From assembly GCF_005298075.1 (NCBI RefSeq), contig NZ_SZZH01000007.1:122702-186701 (forward strand): a stretch of DNA of 64,000 nucleotides, written 5' to 3'. Shown here in pieces: positions 15,750-24,735 of this stretch. The notes below the pieces were generated by a model. That model was given only the letters and a program-made list of their open reading frames with translations, was not told the DNA's origin and made no database searches. The DNA is from Nakamurella flava (lineage in GTDB: Bacteria; Actinomycetota; Actinomycetes; Mycobacteriales; Nakamurellaceae). Numbering within the stretch: position 1 is the first letter of the stretch; each line of letters begins with the position of its first letter. The translations under genes were made by a program, and so were the position numbers.

Positions 15750-16691
15750 ATGCCACCGCCCGCCTTCGGCCACGCCCCGCTCCCCGGCCTGCCCGCGCAC
15801 ATCACCGTGTGGGAGGTCGGCCCCCGGGACGGCCTGCAGAACGAGTCGACGGTGCTGCCGGTCGCCGTCAAGGCCGAGCTGATCGAGCGCCTCGCCGACG
15901 CCGGCAGCACGGTCATCGAGACGACCAGCTTCGTCCACCCGGCGTGGGTCCCGCAGCTGGCCGACGCCGAGGATCTGCTGCGGACCATCGAACGTCGACC
16001 GGGGGTGCGCTACCCGGTGATGGTCCCCAACCAGCGCGGTCTGGACCGGGCCCGGGTGCTCGGGGTGCAGGACATCGCCGTGTTCGCCAGCGTCACCGAG
16101 TCCTTCGCCGTGCGGAACCTCAACCGCAGCCTGGACGAGTCGCTGGCCATGTTCGACCCGGTGGTGGCGGCGGCCCGGGCCGACGGGATACGGGTCCGCG
16201 GTTACCTGTCGATGTGCTGGGGCGACCCGTGGGAGGGTGCCGTCGCGCCCGGCCAGGTGGTCGACGTGGCGATCCGACTGCGCGACATGGGCTGCACCGA
16301 GCTGAGTCTCGGCGACACCATCGGGGTGGCGACGCCCGGCCGGGTGGTCGCCGTTCTCGATGCGCTGACCGCCGCAGGCGTGGAGATCGCCGACGTGGCC
16401 GTGCATTTCCACGACACCTACGGTCAGGCGCTGGCCAACACGTTGACCGCCCTGCAGCACGGCGTCGTCACGGTGGACAGCGCCGCCGGCGGCCTGGGCG
16501 GCTGCCCGTTCGCCGGCAGCGCCACCGGCAACCTCGCCACGGAGGACCTGGTGTGGCAGCTCGACGGGCTCGGGGTCGACACCGGACTGGACCTCGGTCG
16601 GCTGGTCGACACCAGCGTCTGGCTCGCCGGCCGGCTGGGCCGGCCCAGCCCGTCCCGGGTGGTCCAGGCCCTGAGCGGAGGCCGGACATGA
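15750..16691 (+). CDS. Hydroxymethylglutaryl-CoA lyase family enzyme
   Basis: 313 residues from ATG 15750, with GAGGAGG at 15736-15742; the GTG just before is less likely. HMG-CoA lyase cleaves 3-hydroxy-3-methylglutaryl-CoA to acetoacetate and acetyl-CoA. The HMGL-like TIM barrel begins VWEVGPRDGLQNE, carries the metal-binding VHFHDTYGQA, and ends with the lyase signature GLGGCPFAGSATGN containing the catalytic Cys. The gene overlaps the enoyl-CoA hydratase by four bases and heads a carboxylase operon, which fits the last step of the methylcrotonyl-CoA route. Other HMGL-family acyl-CoA lyases cannot be fully excluded. Confidence 0.9.
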   Translation: MPPPAFGHAPLPGLPAHITVWEVGPRDGLQNESTVLPVAVKAELIERLADAGSTVIETTSFVHPAWVPQLADAEDLLRTIERRPGVRYPVMVPNQRGLDRARVLGVQDIAVFASVTESFAVRNLNRSLDESLAMFDPVVAAARADGIRVRGYLSMCWGDPWEGAVAPGQVVDVAIRLRDMGCTELSLGDTIGVATPGRVVAVLDALTAAGVEIADVAVHFHDTYGQALANTLTALQHGVVTVDSAAGGLGGCPFAGSATGNLATEDLVWQLDGLGVDTGLDLGRLVDTSVWLAGRLGRPSPSRVVQALSGGRT

Positions 16692-17506
16692 CCGACGCGC
16701 CCCTGGTGCGATTGCTGATCGGCGCGGACAGCCCGTTCGGGATCGGCACGGGCACCGTGGTTCTCGACTCGCCGGCCAACCGCAACGCCCTGTCCGCCCG
16801 GCTCCGCCGCGAACTGCTCGCCGCCCTCGACACCGCCGCGGCCGACGAACGGGTCCGGGTACTGGTGCTGACCCACACCGGACCGGTGTTCTGCGCCGGG
16901 ATGGACCTCAAGGAATCCTGGGGGGCGGCTTCCGGCGCCCAGGGGGTCGGGGAGCTCCCGTCGATCCTCCGGCGGCTGTGGGAGTTCCCCCGGCCGGTGA
17001 TCGCCCGGTTGGCCGGGACCGCACGAGCCGGCGGGGTCGGGCTGGTCGCCGCCGCCGATCTCGCGATCGCCGCCGACACGGTCACCTTCGCCTTCACCGA
17101 GGTGCGGATCGGGGTGGTGCCGGCCGTCATCTCCGCCACCGTGCTGCCCCGCCTGCAGCCCCGGGCCGCCCAGGAACTGCTGCTGACCGGCAACCCGTTC
17201 CCGGCCGCCCGCGCCGCGACCATCGGCCTGCTGACCGCGGCGGTGCCGCCCGCCGACCTCGACGCCGCGGTGACCGACCAGGTCGCCGCCCTCCTGCGGG
17301 GTGCGCCGGGAGCGCTGGCCGCCACCAAGGAGCTGCTGCGCCGCCCCCACCGGACGGATCTGGCGGACCTCGACGAGCTGCAGCGGTCCTCCGCCGACCA
17401 CTTCGCCGGGCCCGAGGGTCAGGAGGGCATCGCCGCATTCCTCCAGAAGCGGCCCCCGTCCTGGGTGATCGAGCCCCGCCCCGCATTGGAGGACGACCGT
17501 GCCTGA
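16688..17506 (+). CDS. Enoyl-CoA hydratase, probable methylglutaconyl-CoA hydratase
   Basis: 272 residues of the crotonase fold. The first oxyanion-hole segment is [10 protein letters not shown] (residue about 78) and the second [17 protein letters not shown], followed by [16 protein letters not shown], which contains one of the usual acidic residues. It starts on an ATGA overlap with the lyase stop and runs eight bases into the carboxylase gene. In this operon the expected reaction is hydration of 3-methylglutaconyl-CoA to HMG-CoA. That role is inferred from neighbours, as crotonase specificity cannot be read from motifs. Confidence 0.85.
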   Translation: MTDAPLVRLLIGADSPFGIGTGTVVLDSPANRNALSARLRRELLAALDTAAADERVRVLVLTHTGPVFCAGMDLKESWGAASGAQGVGELPSILRRLWEFPRPVIARLAGTARAGGVGLVAAADLAIAADTVTFAFTEVRIGVVPAVISATVLPRLQPRAAQELLLTGNPFPAARAATIGLLTAAVPPADLDAAVTDQVAALLRGAPGALAATKELLRRPHRTDLADLDELQRSSADHFAGPEGQEGIAAFLQKRPPSWVIEPRPALEDDRA

Positions 17507-19115
17507 CCATCGCCCCGGCCCGGCCGAGCTCCCGGTCCTGGCCACCCACGCCGATCCGTCGAGCCGCGACTGGGCCACGCGCGACCACGAACACCGGGCC
17601 CTGGTCGACGATCTCGCCGCGCACCTGGCCACCGCGCGGGCAGGCGGACCGCCCGCCGCACGGGAGAAGCACCGGGCCCGCGGCAAGCTGCTGCCCCGAG
17701 AACGGGTCGACACCCTGCTCGACCCGGGATCGCCGTTCCTGGAACTCTCGCCGCTGGCCGCGCACGGCCTCTACGACGGGCAGGCCCCGTCCGCGGGGAT
17801 CATCACCGGCGTCGGCCGGGTCAGTGGCCGCGAGTGCGTGATCGTCGCCAACGACGCCACCGTCAAGGGCGGCACCTACTACCCGCTGACGGTGAAGAAA
17901 CACCTGCGGGCCCAGGAGGTCGCCGCCGAGAACCGGCTGCCCTGCGTCTATCTCGTCGACTCCGGCGGCGCCTATCTGCCGCTGCAGGACGAGGTCTTCC
18001 CCGATCGCGACCACTTCGGCCGCATCTTCTACCAGCAGGCGCAGATGTCCGCGCGCCGCATTCCGCAGATCGCCGCCGTCCTCGGGTCGTGCACCGCGGG
18101 CGGGGCGTACGTGCCGGCCATGAGCGACGAGGCCGTCATCGTCCGCAACCAGGGGACGATCTTCCTGGGCGGGCCGCCGCTGGTCGCCGCGGCCACCGGC
18201 GAGATCGTCACCGCCGAGGAACTGGGCGGGGGCGACCTGCACACCAAGGTCTCCGGCGTCGCCGACCACCTGGCCCGCGACGACACCCACGCGCTGTCCA
18301 TCGTCCGGTCCATCGTCGCCACGCTGCCCGGCAAGCCGGCCCCGCCGTGGACGGTGCGGCCGACCGACGAGCCGGTCGTCGACCCGGCCGGGCTCTACGG
18401 TGCGGTGCCGACCGACCCCCGCACGCCCTACGACGTCCGCGAGGTGATCGCCCGCATCGTCGACGGGTCGCGGTTCGGTGAGTTCAAGGCCGAGTACGGC
18501 ACCACCCTGGTCACCGGGTTCGCCCACATCCACGGGCACCCCGTGGGGATCGTGGCCAACAACGGCATCCTCTTCGGCGAATCCGCCCAGAAGGGCGCCC
18601 ATTTCATCGAACTCTGCGACCAGCGCGGTATCCCGCTGGTCTTCCTGCAGAACATCACCGGGTTCATGGTCGGCCGCGAGTACGAGGCCGGCGGTATCGC
18701 CAAGCACGGCGCGAAGATGGTCACCGCCGTCGCGACCACCCGGGTGCCGAAACTGACCGTGGTGATCGGCGGCTCCTTCGGCGCCGGCAACTACTCGATG
18801 TGCGGGCGCGGGTTCTCGCCCCGGCTGCTGTTCCTCTGGCCCAACGCCCGCATTTCGGTGATGGGTGGCGACCAGGCCGCCGCCGTGCTGTCCACCGTGC
18901 GCTCGGGCGCCGACGACCCGGTCGAGACCGAACGCCGCAAGGCCGCCGTCCGCGAGCAGTACGAACGCCAGGGCCACCCCTACTACTCGACCGCCCGCCT
19001 CTGGGACGACGGCGTCATCGACCCGGCCGACACCCGGATGGTCCTGGGTCTGTCCCTGTCCCTCGCCGCCAACGCCCGGCTGCCCGACCCGGGCTTCGGC
19101 CTGTTCCGGATGTGA
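17499..19115 (+). CDS. Acyl-CoA carboxylase beta subunit, methylcrotonyl-CoA carboxylase type
   Basis: 538 residues, the usual length. It is the carboxyltransferase half: [17 protein letters not shown] at the start, [21 protein letters not shown], the acyl-CoA-side glycine motif [17 protein letters not shown] and the C-terminal [16 protein letters not shown] and [11 protein letters not shown]. The run of [21 protein letters not shown] is typical of methylcrotonyl-CoA (AccD1-like) rather than propionyl-CoA subunits. GTG 17499 overlaps the hydratase stop by eight bases. It works with the alpha subunit encoded five bases downstream. Confidence 0.92.
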   Translation: MPDHRPGPAELPVLATHADPSSRDWATRDHEHRALVDDLAAHLATARAGGPPAAREKHRARGKLLPRERVDTLLDPGSPFLELSPLAAHGLYDGQAPSAGIITGVGRVSGRECVIVANDATVKGGTYYPLTVKKHLRAQEVAAENRLPCVYLVDSGGAYLPLQDEVFPDRDHFGRIFYQQAQMSARRIPQIAAVLGSCTAGGAYVPAMSDEAVIVRNQGTIFLGGPPLVAAATGEIVTAEELGGGDLHTKVSGVADHLARDDTHALSIVRSIVATLPGKPAPPWTVRPTDEPVVDPAGLYGAVPTDPRTPYDVREVIARIVDGSRFGEFKAEYGTTLVTGFAHIHGHPVGIVANNGILFGESAQKGAHFIELCDQRGIPLVFLQNITGFMVGREYEAGGIAKHGAKMVTAVATTRVPKLTVVIGGSFGAGNYSMCGRGFSPRLLFLWPNARISVMGGDQAAAVLSTVRSGADDPVETERRKAAVREQYERQGHPYYSTARLWDDGVIDPADTRMVLGLSLSLAANARLPDPGFGLFRM

Positions 19116-19120
19116 CCCCG

Positions 19121-21169
19121 ATGATCGATCACGCAGCTCCAGGAACACTTTTCGACACTGTCCTGGTCGCCAACCGCGGGGAGATCGCCGTTCGCGTCAT
19201 CCGCACGCTGCGGCGCCTCGGCATCCGTTCCGTCGCCGTGTACTCCGACGCGGACGCCGGCGCCCCGCACGTCGCCGCGGCGGACATGGCCGTCCGGCTC
19301 GGCCCGGCGCCCGCGGTCGACAGCTACCTCCGGGGGGACCTGATCGTCGCGGCCGCGCGGCGCACCGGCGCGCAGGCCGTGCATCCCGGGTACGGGTTCC
19401 TCAGCGAGAACACCGCTTTCGCGCAGGCCTGCGCCGACGCGGGCCTGACGTTCATCGGCCCGCCGGTCGCGGCGATCGCGGCGATGGGCGACAAGATCCG
19501 GGCCAAGCAGACCGTCGTCGCCGCCGGGGTGCCGGTCGTCCCCGGCTCGAGCGGGCTCGGCCTGACCGACGCCGAGCTGGCGATCGACGCCGAACGGGTC
19601 GGCTACCCGGTGCTGCTCAAGCCGTCCGCCGGGGGCGGCGGCAAGGGCATGCGGGAGGTCCACGACCCGGCCGACCTGGTCGACGCCATCGCCGGGGCCC
19701 GCCGGGAGGCGCGGTCGTCCTTCGGGGACGACACCCTGTTGGTGGAACGGCTCGTCACCACCCCGCGGCACCTCGAGATCCAGGTGCTCGCCGACACCCA
19801 CGGCGGCGTGGTGCATCTCGGCGAGCGGGAGTGTTCCCTGCAACGCCGCCACCAGAAGGTGATCGAGGAGGCGCCGTCGCCGCTGCTCACCCCGGCGCAA
19901 CGCTCGGCGATGGGACAGGCCGCCTGCGCGGCTGCCCGCGCGTGCGGGTACGCCGGCGCCGGGACGGTCGAGTTCATCGTCGGCGGCGACCGGCCGGACG
20001 AGTTCTTCTTCCTGGAGATGAACACCCGGCTGCAGGTCGAGCACCCGGTCACCGAACTCGTCACCGGACTGGATCTCGTCGAATGGCAGGTGCGGGTCGC
20101 CGCCGGTCAGTCCCTGCCGTTCGCGCAGGACGACATCACCCTGACCGGCCACGCGGTCGAGGCCCGCCTCTACGCCGAGGACCCGGCCACCGGATTCCTG
20201 CCCACCGGGGGACCGGTGCTCGCCTGGGAGCCACCGGCGGACGCCCGGGTCGACGCCGGCATCGTCACGGGCTCGGTGGTCGGCTCCGACTACGACCCGA
20301 TGCTGGCCAAGATCATCGCCCACGGCGACACCCGGGCCGCCGCGCTCGACCGACTGGCCCACGCGCTGCGATCCACCGTGCTGCTCGGACTGCCGACCAA
20401 CCTGGCGTTCCTGCACGACCTCGTCACCGACCCCGACGTGCGGGCCGGCCGGCTCGACACCGGACTCATCGCCCGTCGACTCGACGACCGGCCCGCCGTG
20501 ACCGCCGCGCCGCCCGGTGAGGTGCTGGCCGCGGTCGCCGCCGTCCACCTGCTGGCCGCCGAACCGGCGAGCCCGGTGATCGACCCGTTCGACCTGCCCG
20601 GTGGCTGGCGTCTGGGCCCGCCGGCCTGGACCCCGATCGCCGTGCAGGTCGACGGGGCTCCCCCTGTCACCCTGCGGATCCGGGGGCGGGCCGCGGCCGG
20701 CGAGTACGCCGTCCCCGGTGCCGACGGGGCCCGACCGGCCGTCGCGATCACCGCGGCCGCCACGGGGGGCCAGGGCGGCACCCGGGTCCGGGTGCAGAGC
20801 GACGGACTGACGACGGAGTGGGCGGTCGCCCACGACCCCGACGGCACCCTGTGGGTGGGCCGGGACGGCCACACCTGGGCCGTGCGACTGCGGGACCCGG
20901 CCGCGCCGGACACCGGCGGCGAGGAGACCGTCGGCGGACCGGTGCGCTCACCCATGCCCGGCACCGTCACGGTGGTCGCCGTGACCGAGGGGCAGACCGT
21001 GCACGCCGGCCAGACCCTCGTCGTCATCGAGGCGATGAAGATGGAACACGTGCTGTCCGCGACGACGGACGGGGTGGTGAGCGGGCTACGGGCCCGCGTC
21101 GGCGGCACCGTCGGCCGGGACGAGGTACTGCTCAGCGTCGGCCCCGACGACGACGCCCCCACCGCCTGA
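19121..21169 (+). CDS. Acyl-CoA carboxylase alpha subunit (biotin carboxylase plus biotin carrier)
   Basis: 682 residues from ATG 19121, five bases after the beta-subunit stop. Biotin carboxylase comes first ([22 protein letters not shown]-grasp motif [28 protein letters not shown]). A linker/BT-like part spans about 460-600 and the carrier domain ends the protein with biotinyl lysine in EAMKMEH (Lys640). It carboxylates biotin with ATP and bicarbonate and passes CO2 to the beta subunit, here most likely on 3-methylcrotonyl-CoA. No acyl-CoA dehydrogenase accompanies the operon, unlike most leucine-degradation clusters. Confidence 0.92.
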   Translation: MIDHAAPGTLFDTVLVANRGEIAVRVIRTLRRLGIRSVAVYSDADAGAPHVAAADMAVRLGPAPAVDSYLRGDLIVAAARRTGAQAVHPGYGFLSENTAFAQACADAGLTFIGPPVAAIAAMGDKIRAKQTVVAAGVPVVPGSSGLGLTDAELAIDAERVGYPVLLKPSAGGGGKGMREVHDPADLVDAIAGARREARSSFGDDTLLVERLVTTPRHLEIQVLADTHGGVVHLGERECSLQRRHQKVIEEAPSPLLTPAQRSAMGQAACAAARACGYAGAGTVEFIVGGDRPDEFFFLEMNTRLQVEHPVTELVTGLDLVEWQVRVAAGQSLPFAQDDITLTGHAVEARLYAEDPATGFLPTGGPVLAWEPPADARVDAGIVTGSVVGSDYDPMLAKIIAHGDTRAAALDRLAHALRSTVLLGLPTNLAFLHDLVTDPDVRAGRLDTGLIARRLDDRPAVTAAPPGEVLAAVAAVHLLAAEPASPVIDPFDLPGGWRLGPPAWTPIAVQVDGAPPVTLRIRGRAAAGEYAVPGADGARPAVAITAAATGGQGGTRVRVQSDGLTTEWAVAHDPDGTLWVGRDGHTWAVRLRDPAAPDTGGEETVGGPVRSPMPGTVTVVAVTEGQTVHAGQTLVVIEAMKMEHVLSATTDGVVSGLRARVGGTVGRDEVLLSVGPDDDAPTA

Positions 21170-21178
21170 CCGGTCCGG

Positions 21179-21976
21179 TCAGACCGACCGCCAGTCGTCG
21201 GACGTCAGGTGCGACCCGGCCTGTGGGCCCATGCGCTGCATGCCGCCGTCGACCACCCACGTCGCCCCACTGACGTAGCCCGCGCCGGCCGAGGCGAGAA
21301 AGGCGATCACCGCAGCGATCTCGCGGGCGTCCCCGGGACGCCGCAGCGGAATGCCCGGGCGCTCCACCGAGCGGGGATCAGCGTCGGTCTGTCCCGTCAT
21401 CGGGGTGGCGATCTCCCCGGGGGCGACCGAGTTGGCGGTGATGTCGTACTGCCCGAGCTCCAGGGCCAGGGTCTTCATCAGGCCGCCCAGGCCGTGCTTG
21501 GCCGCGTCGTAGGCGGCCGACCCGACCCGGGGTTGCAGCTCGTGGACGCTGGTCACGGCGATCAGCCGCCCGCCCCGTCCGGCGGCGACCATGTGCCGGG
21601 CCGCCCGCTGCAGACAGACGAACGCGCCGTCCAGGTCGGCGGCCACCGTCGCCCGCCAGGTATCGAGATCCATGTCCAGGAAGGGGGTTCCGCCCCCGGC
21701 CCCGGCGTTGTTGACGAACACGTCCACGCGGCTCAACCGGGTGACCAGATCGTCGACGACGTCACCGCACCCGGGCAGGTCGGTGGTGTCCAGCCGGGCC
21801 ACCTCTGCTCGCCGGCCCAGGCTGCGGACCTCGGCCGCGGTGTCCCGCGCCCCGGACTCGTCGGTGTGCCAGGTGATTCCCACGTCGAGCCCCGCGGTCG
21901 CCAGGGCGACCGCGGTGGCCCGACCGATCCCGGAGTCCGCTCCGGTGACGATGGCGGTCTGCGGCTGGAAGGTCAT
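21179..21976 (-). CDS. Short-chain dehydrogenase/reductase (SDR)
   Basis: 265 residues, classical SDR. Cofactor motif TGADSGIGRA, NNAG in the middle, and the catalytic Tyr and Lys in YDAAK preceded by a Ser (VTSVHE). The C-terminus GYVSGATWVVDGG is typical of the FabG/glucose-dehydrogenase-like group. It is convergent with the carboxylase operon, only nine bases apart, so the two are separate transcripts. An upstream neighbour on its own strand is a stress-type protein, so there is no strong clue to substrate. It lies inside the segment bracketed by the 38-bp repeats. Confidence 0.85.
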   Translation of the reverse strand: MTFQPQTAIVTGADSGIGRATAVALATAGLDVGITWHTDESGARDTAAEVRSLGRRAEVARLDTTDLPGCGDVVDDLVTRLSRVDVFVNNAGAGGGTPFLDMDLDTWRATVAADLDGAFVCLQRAARHMVAAGRGGRLIAVTSVHELQPRVGSAAYDAAKHGLGGLMKTLALELGQYDITANSVAPGEIATPMTGQTDADPRSVERPGIPLRRPGDAREIAAVIAFLASAGAGYVSGATWVVDGGMQRMGPQAGSHLTSDDWRSV

Positions 21977-22028
21977 GTCCGCATGGTTCCGCCGCCGCCC
22001 CGTCGCAAACCCCGGGATCGCGCAGGGA

Positions 22029-22862
22029 TCAGATCCGGTCGCGACCGGTGCCGGTCGTCGGGTCGTCCACCGCGATCTCCTCCTTGCGGACGTCCCCGGT
22101 CACCGTCTGCTGCTCGGTGACGGTCTCGGTGTCCAGGCGCACCCGCTCCACCGGGACGGCCTCGGTGGTGACGACCGGCCGCTCCTCGGTCAGGACGACC
22201 TCGTGCTCCTCCTCGGTGCCGACGACCGCCGTCGCCGCCCGCCCACCCCCGTTCGCGTCGGTGATCGGCTCGCGTTCGACCCGCACCTCCTCGCGGGTCA
22301 CCGGCACCGTCACCGTCTCCTGCTCGGTGACGACGTACTTGCGCAGCCGGGCCCGGCCGGCCTCCACGCGTTCCGTCCCGACCTGCAGGTGCTCCTCCGA
22401 GCGGGTCATGGCGTCGTCGGTACTGGGTCCCGAGACGTCGTGCCCCGGGCCGCCGGTCGTCCCCGTCCCGACGAGTCCGGCCGAGTCGGTGCGGCGGTCG
22501 GTCTCCTGCCCGGACGACACCGAGGTCTCGCTCCCGGAGCGGCCGAGAGCGCCGTGCTGGCCGTAGTAGTCGTAGAGCATTCGCTCCTCGTCCTCGTCCA
22601 GGTGGTCGGCGTCGGCGATGTCCGGCGCGTCCTTGACGACGTCCTTGTCGAACGGCAGGACGACGTCGTCGCCGGTGGACGACGCCCCGGCCAGCGGCAC
22701 GAACTTCTCCTTGTGCCCGAACAGGCCGGTGTTGACGGTGACCCAGTCCGGCTGGCCGGTGGCGTCGTCGAGATACACCTGGCCGATCGAGCCGATCTTG
22801 TCGCCGTTGCGGTCGACGGCATTTCGCCCGAGGTAGGAGTCGGGCGACAGCGCGTTGGTCAT
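22029..22862 (-). CDS. PRC-barrel and DUF2382 (YsnF-type) protein
   Basis: 277 residues. The N-terminal PRC barrel (about 10-85) reads VDRNGDKIGSIGQVYLDD and WVTVNTGLFGHKEKFVPL. The C-terminal DUF2382 part (about 155-270) repeats charged segments such as EVRVEREPITD and EERPVVTTEAVPVERVRL, typical of YsnF-like stress proteins. An acidic linker joins them. GGAAAGG precedes ATG 22862. It lies 43 bp after a membrane protein on the same strand and may be co-transcribed. One copy of a 38-bp direct repeat is inside its coding region (22215-22252). Function: probable cell-surface or general stress protein; not proven. Confidence 0.85.
   Translation of the reverse strand: MTNALSPDSYLGRNAVDRNGDKIGSIGQVYLDDATGQPDWVTVNTGLFGHKEKFVPLAGASSTGDDVVLPFDKDVVKDAPDIADADHLDEDEERMLYDYYGQHGALGRSGSETSVSSGQETDRRTDSAGLVGTGTTGGPGHDVSGPSTDDAMTRSEEHLQVGTERVEAGRARLRKYVVTEQETVTVPVTREEVRVEREPITDANGGGRAATAVVGTEEEHEVVLTEERPVVTTEAVPVERVRLDTETVTEQQTVTGDVRKEEIAVDDPTTGTGRDRI
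22215..22252. repeat. 38-bp direct repeat, copy 2
   Basis: Matches 15692-15729 at 37 of 38 positions in the same orientation. Here it lies in the PRC-barrel/DUF2382 gene, encoding on the minus strand the peptide GGGRAATAVVGT. That peptide's codons are also readable on the minus strand at copy 1, so copy 1 may be a displaced piece of this gene. Confidence 0.8.
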
Positions 22863-22905
22863 GCGAATGCCTTTCCGTGCGAGGGGTGATGGGGGAGAGG
22901 GGAAG

Positions 22906-23610
22906 TCAGCGCACCGGGAGGTCGTCGACGGAGCGGTCGACCTTGCGGTGGAAGCGCATGCCGGCGAGCCCGCCCAGCAGGGCGCCGACGAGCGCGGCGA
23001 GCAGGGCGGCGCCGATGACGATGGCGCCCACGGTCGTCACCTGGCCCTCGTTGACGGGCAGGCGCGGCAGGTTGAGCTGCGCGAGGACGTCGTACTGCGA
23101 ACCGGCGATCGCGGCGACGGCCGCGACGATCAGGGCGGTGACGACACCCCAGATCCACACGGCCAGGCCCTGGCGGAGCCCGTTGAACCGGGCCATCCGG
23201 CCCGCGACGTACCCGCCGCAGTAGTAGGCGAGCAGCAGGACGACGAGGAAGACGATCCCGCCGACGAGCCCGACCGTCTGGGCGGTGTCGGTCGCCTGGC
23301 CCGCCTCGTTCACGGCCTGGTCGACGGTCGCGTCGTCGGCGATACCGAAGGCGACGCCGGCCGCGGCCAGGATGGCGATGAGGATGACGGCCATCCCGGT
23401 CGCGGTCAGCCACCCGAAGAACGCCGAGCCGAACTTGATGCCGCCGAAGCGTTCCTCCTGGCGGTGGGCCAGGTCCCGGGAGTCGACCGCCCCGGTCGGT
23501 CGGGTGGTCGGCGCGTCGTACCGGTCCCGATCGGCGGTGTGATCGCCGTCGGTCCAGGTCGGGTCGGAAGCCCGGGCGGACTCGCCATCGGGGTGCAGGG
23601 GACTGCTCAT
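22906..23610 (-). CDS. Integral membrane protein of unknown function
   Basis: 234 residues from ATG 23610. A hydrophilic N-terminal 65 residues rich in Asp, Thr and Arg is followed by four likely membrane segments: GMAVILIAILAAAGVAFGI, GIVFLVVLLLAYYCGGYV, AVWIWGVVTALIVAAVAAI and IVIGAALLAALVGALLGGL. A short basic tail (HRKVDRSVDDLPVR) follows. The glycine-rich YCGGYVAGRMARF is the kind of motif seen in small envelope proteins of actinomycetes. It is upstream of, and probably co-transcribed with, the PRC-barrel gene, suggesting a shared envelope or stress role. No known family is recognised with certainty. Confidence 0.75.
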   Translation of the reverse strand: MSSPLHPDGESARASDPTWTDGDHTADRDRYDAPTTRPTGAVDSRDLAHRQEERFGGIKFGSAFFGWLTATGMAVILIAILAAAGVAFGIADDATVDQAVNEAGQATDTAQTVGLVGGIVFLVVLLLAYYCGGYVAGRMARFNGLRQGLAVWIWGVVTALIVAAVAAIAGSQYDVLAQLNLPRLPVNEGQVTTVGAIVIGAALLAALVGALLGGLAGMRFHRKVDRSVDDLPVR

Positions 23611-24190
23611 GGCACAACCTTCTGGGTGTGGAGTGACCCGGATCTGGGTAGTGACAGCGTCGACAACGCAATGGATGTCGCCGCCGCCCTGCCGGGCCGG
23701 TGGGGTGTCCGAACGGTTTCGCGGACGAGGGAGGACGATCATGAAGCGGTCGACCGAACGTGCTCCGCGACGCGAGCTCCAGGGTTCGGACGACGTCGGG
23801 GCGCACATGGTGCTGCGAAGGCACCGCCGGCGTCTGGCCACGAGCCGGGCGACGACCGTCAGGACGCACGGACCTCCGGGTTGAGGTCGCGTCATCCCAG
23901 GGGTACCCGGGTCGTCGAAGCACAAACGAGACCCGATGGACCCGAAGGGAAATGACCGACAGGACTACCGTGGAAGCCGACGCACCCCCCGTCGGGCCGG
24001 TTTCCCCGGACCCGAACCCGGTCGACCGCACACCGCGGCCGACCCCGCATCACCGGTCCAGCAGCGGGCCGCTCCGTCCGTTCCGAACACCGGGCCACCC
24101 ACGGATCCGACCGGTGTTCCGAACGCCGCATCCCCCCGCGACCGGCCACCGCCTGGCCGGCTCCGCTCCATCCCGCACTGAGGAGTCATC
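23611..24190. other. 580-bp intergenic region with only doubtful small ORFs
   Basis: Between divergent membrane-protein genes. Overlapping frames are open here: 23936-24181 has a Pro-rich protein-like end and 23951-24296 a plausible start, which could be one short gene broken by a frameshift. Neither is supported enough to call. The stop of the first lies within the ribosome-binding region of the GlsB-like gene at 24191. One 47-codon ORF with a good ribosome-binding site is listed separately. Confidence 0.45.
23741..23884 (+). CDS. Possible small basic protein (47 residues)
   Basis: ATG 23741 has GAGGGAGG at 23727-23734, six bases upstream, which is the best ribosome-binding site in this gap. 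The product is Arg-rich (LRRHRRRLATSR) with no recognised domain. Such small basic ORFs often arise by chance in GC-rich DNA, so this is a weak call based only on the ribosome-binding site. Confidence 0.25.
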   Translation: MKRSTERAPRRELQGSDDVGAHMVLRRHRRRLATSRATTVRTHGPPG

Positions 24191-24469
24191 ATGCTCGGCC
24201 TCATCATCTCGATCATCATCGTCGGATTCATCGCCGGAGCGCTCGCCCGCTTCCTCGTCCCCGGCAAGCAGCCCATGTCGTGGGCGCAGACCCTGATCCT
24301 CGGCATCGTCGGCTCGTTCGTCGGCGGTTTCCTGGGCTACCTGCTGTTCCGCAACGACGCCCAGAACGGCTTCCTGCAGCCGTCCGGGATCATCGGCTCG
24401 GTCGTCGGCGCCATCATCGTGCTGCTGCTGTGGAACAAGTTCGGTCGTCGCTCGGCCGTCACCCGTTGA
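24191..24469 (+). CDS. GlsB/YeaQ/YmgE-family (transglycosylase-associated) membrane protein
   Basis: 92 residues with three hydrophobic segments: MLGLIISIIIVGFIAGALA, TLILGIVGSFVGGFLGYLLF and GIIGSVVGAIIVLLLWNKF. The glycine spacing (GxxGxxxGGFLG) is the family signature. TGAGGAG lies nine bases before ATG 24191. These small inner-membrane proteins are often induced by stress; the biochemical role is unknown. Its position near the PRC-barrel and membrane-protein genes fits a stress/envelope group, though it is on the other strand. Confidence 0.85.
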   Translation: MLGLIISIIIVGFIAGALARFLVPGKQPMSWAQTLILGIVGSFVGGFLGYLLFRNDAQNGFLQPSGIIGSVVGAIIVLLLWNKFGRRSAVTR

Positions 24470-24576
24470 TCTGACGCAGTCCCCGGGCGTCGTACACCGC
24501 GGCGCCCGGTCATCACCCTCGGACGAGCCGGCGGTCTTCCGTCGGCTCGTTCGCTTTCTCGAAGGATGGTTCGGTC

Positions 24577-24735
24577 ATGAAGGGTCTGTTGCGCCGCTTC
24601 GGCGGCATCGGCGGTCTGATCGCCCTGGCTCGCAGCCCCATCGGGCGCCGGGTCCAGCGGGAGATCACCACGGCGATCCGCAACCGGCGTCAGCCCGCCG
24701 CCGGCGGTGCCGCCCCCAGGTCGCCGAGACGGTAG
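24577..24735 (+). CDS. Possible small amphipathic basic protein (52 residues)
   Basis: ATG 24577 follows GAAGGATGG by several bases. The product begins MKGLLRRFGGIGGLIALARS and is rich in Arg with a glycine-containing hydrophobic stretch, ending RQPAAGGAAPRSPRR. It overlaps the 3' end of the convergent amidohydrolase gene by 46 bases. Distance to the GlsB-like gene is about 110 bp. It is not a family I recognise, and it could be non-coding; the residue pattern looks more protein-like than random GC-rich translation. Confidence 0.4.
   Translation: MKGLLRRFGGIGGLIALARSPIGRRVQREITTAIRNRRQPAAGGAAPRSPRR

Noticed and set aside
18800..19120. A longer start for the carboxylase alpha subunit
   Set aside because: It would lie inside the beta-subunit gene; the biotin carboxylase fold begins just after ATG 19121.
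23951..24296. Open frame with a plausible start running into the GlsB-like gene
   Set aside because: Its second half becomes Ser-rich shadow of the GlsB-like gene; at best it is part of a broken small gene.
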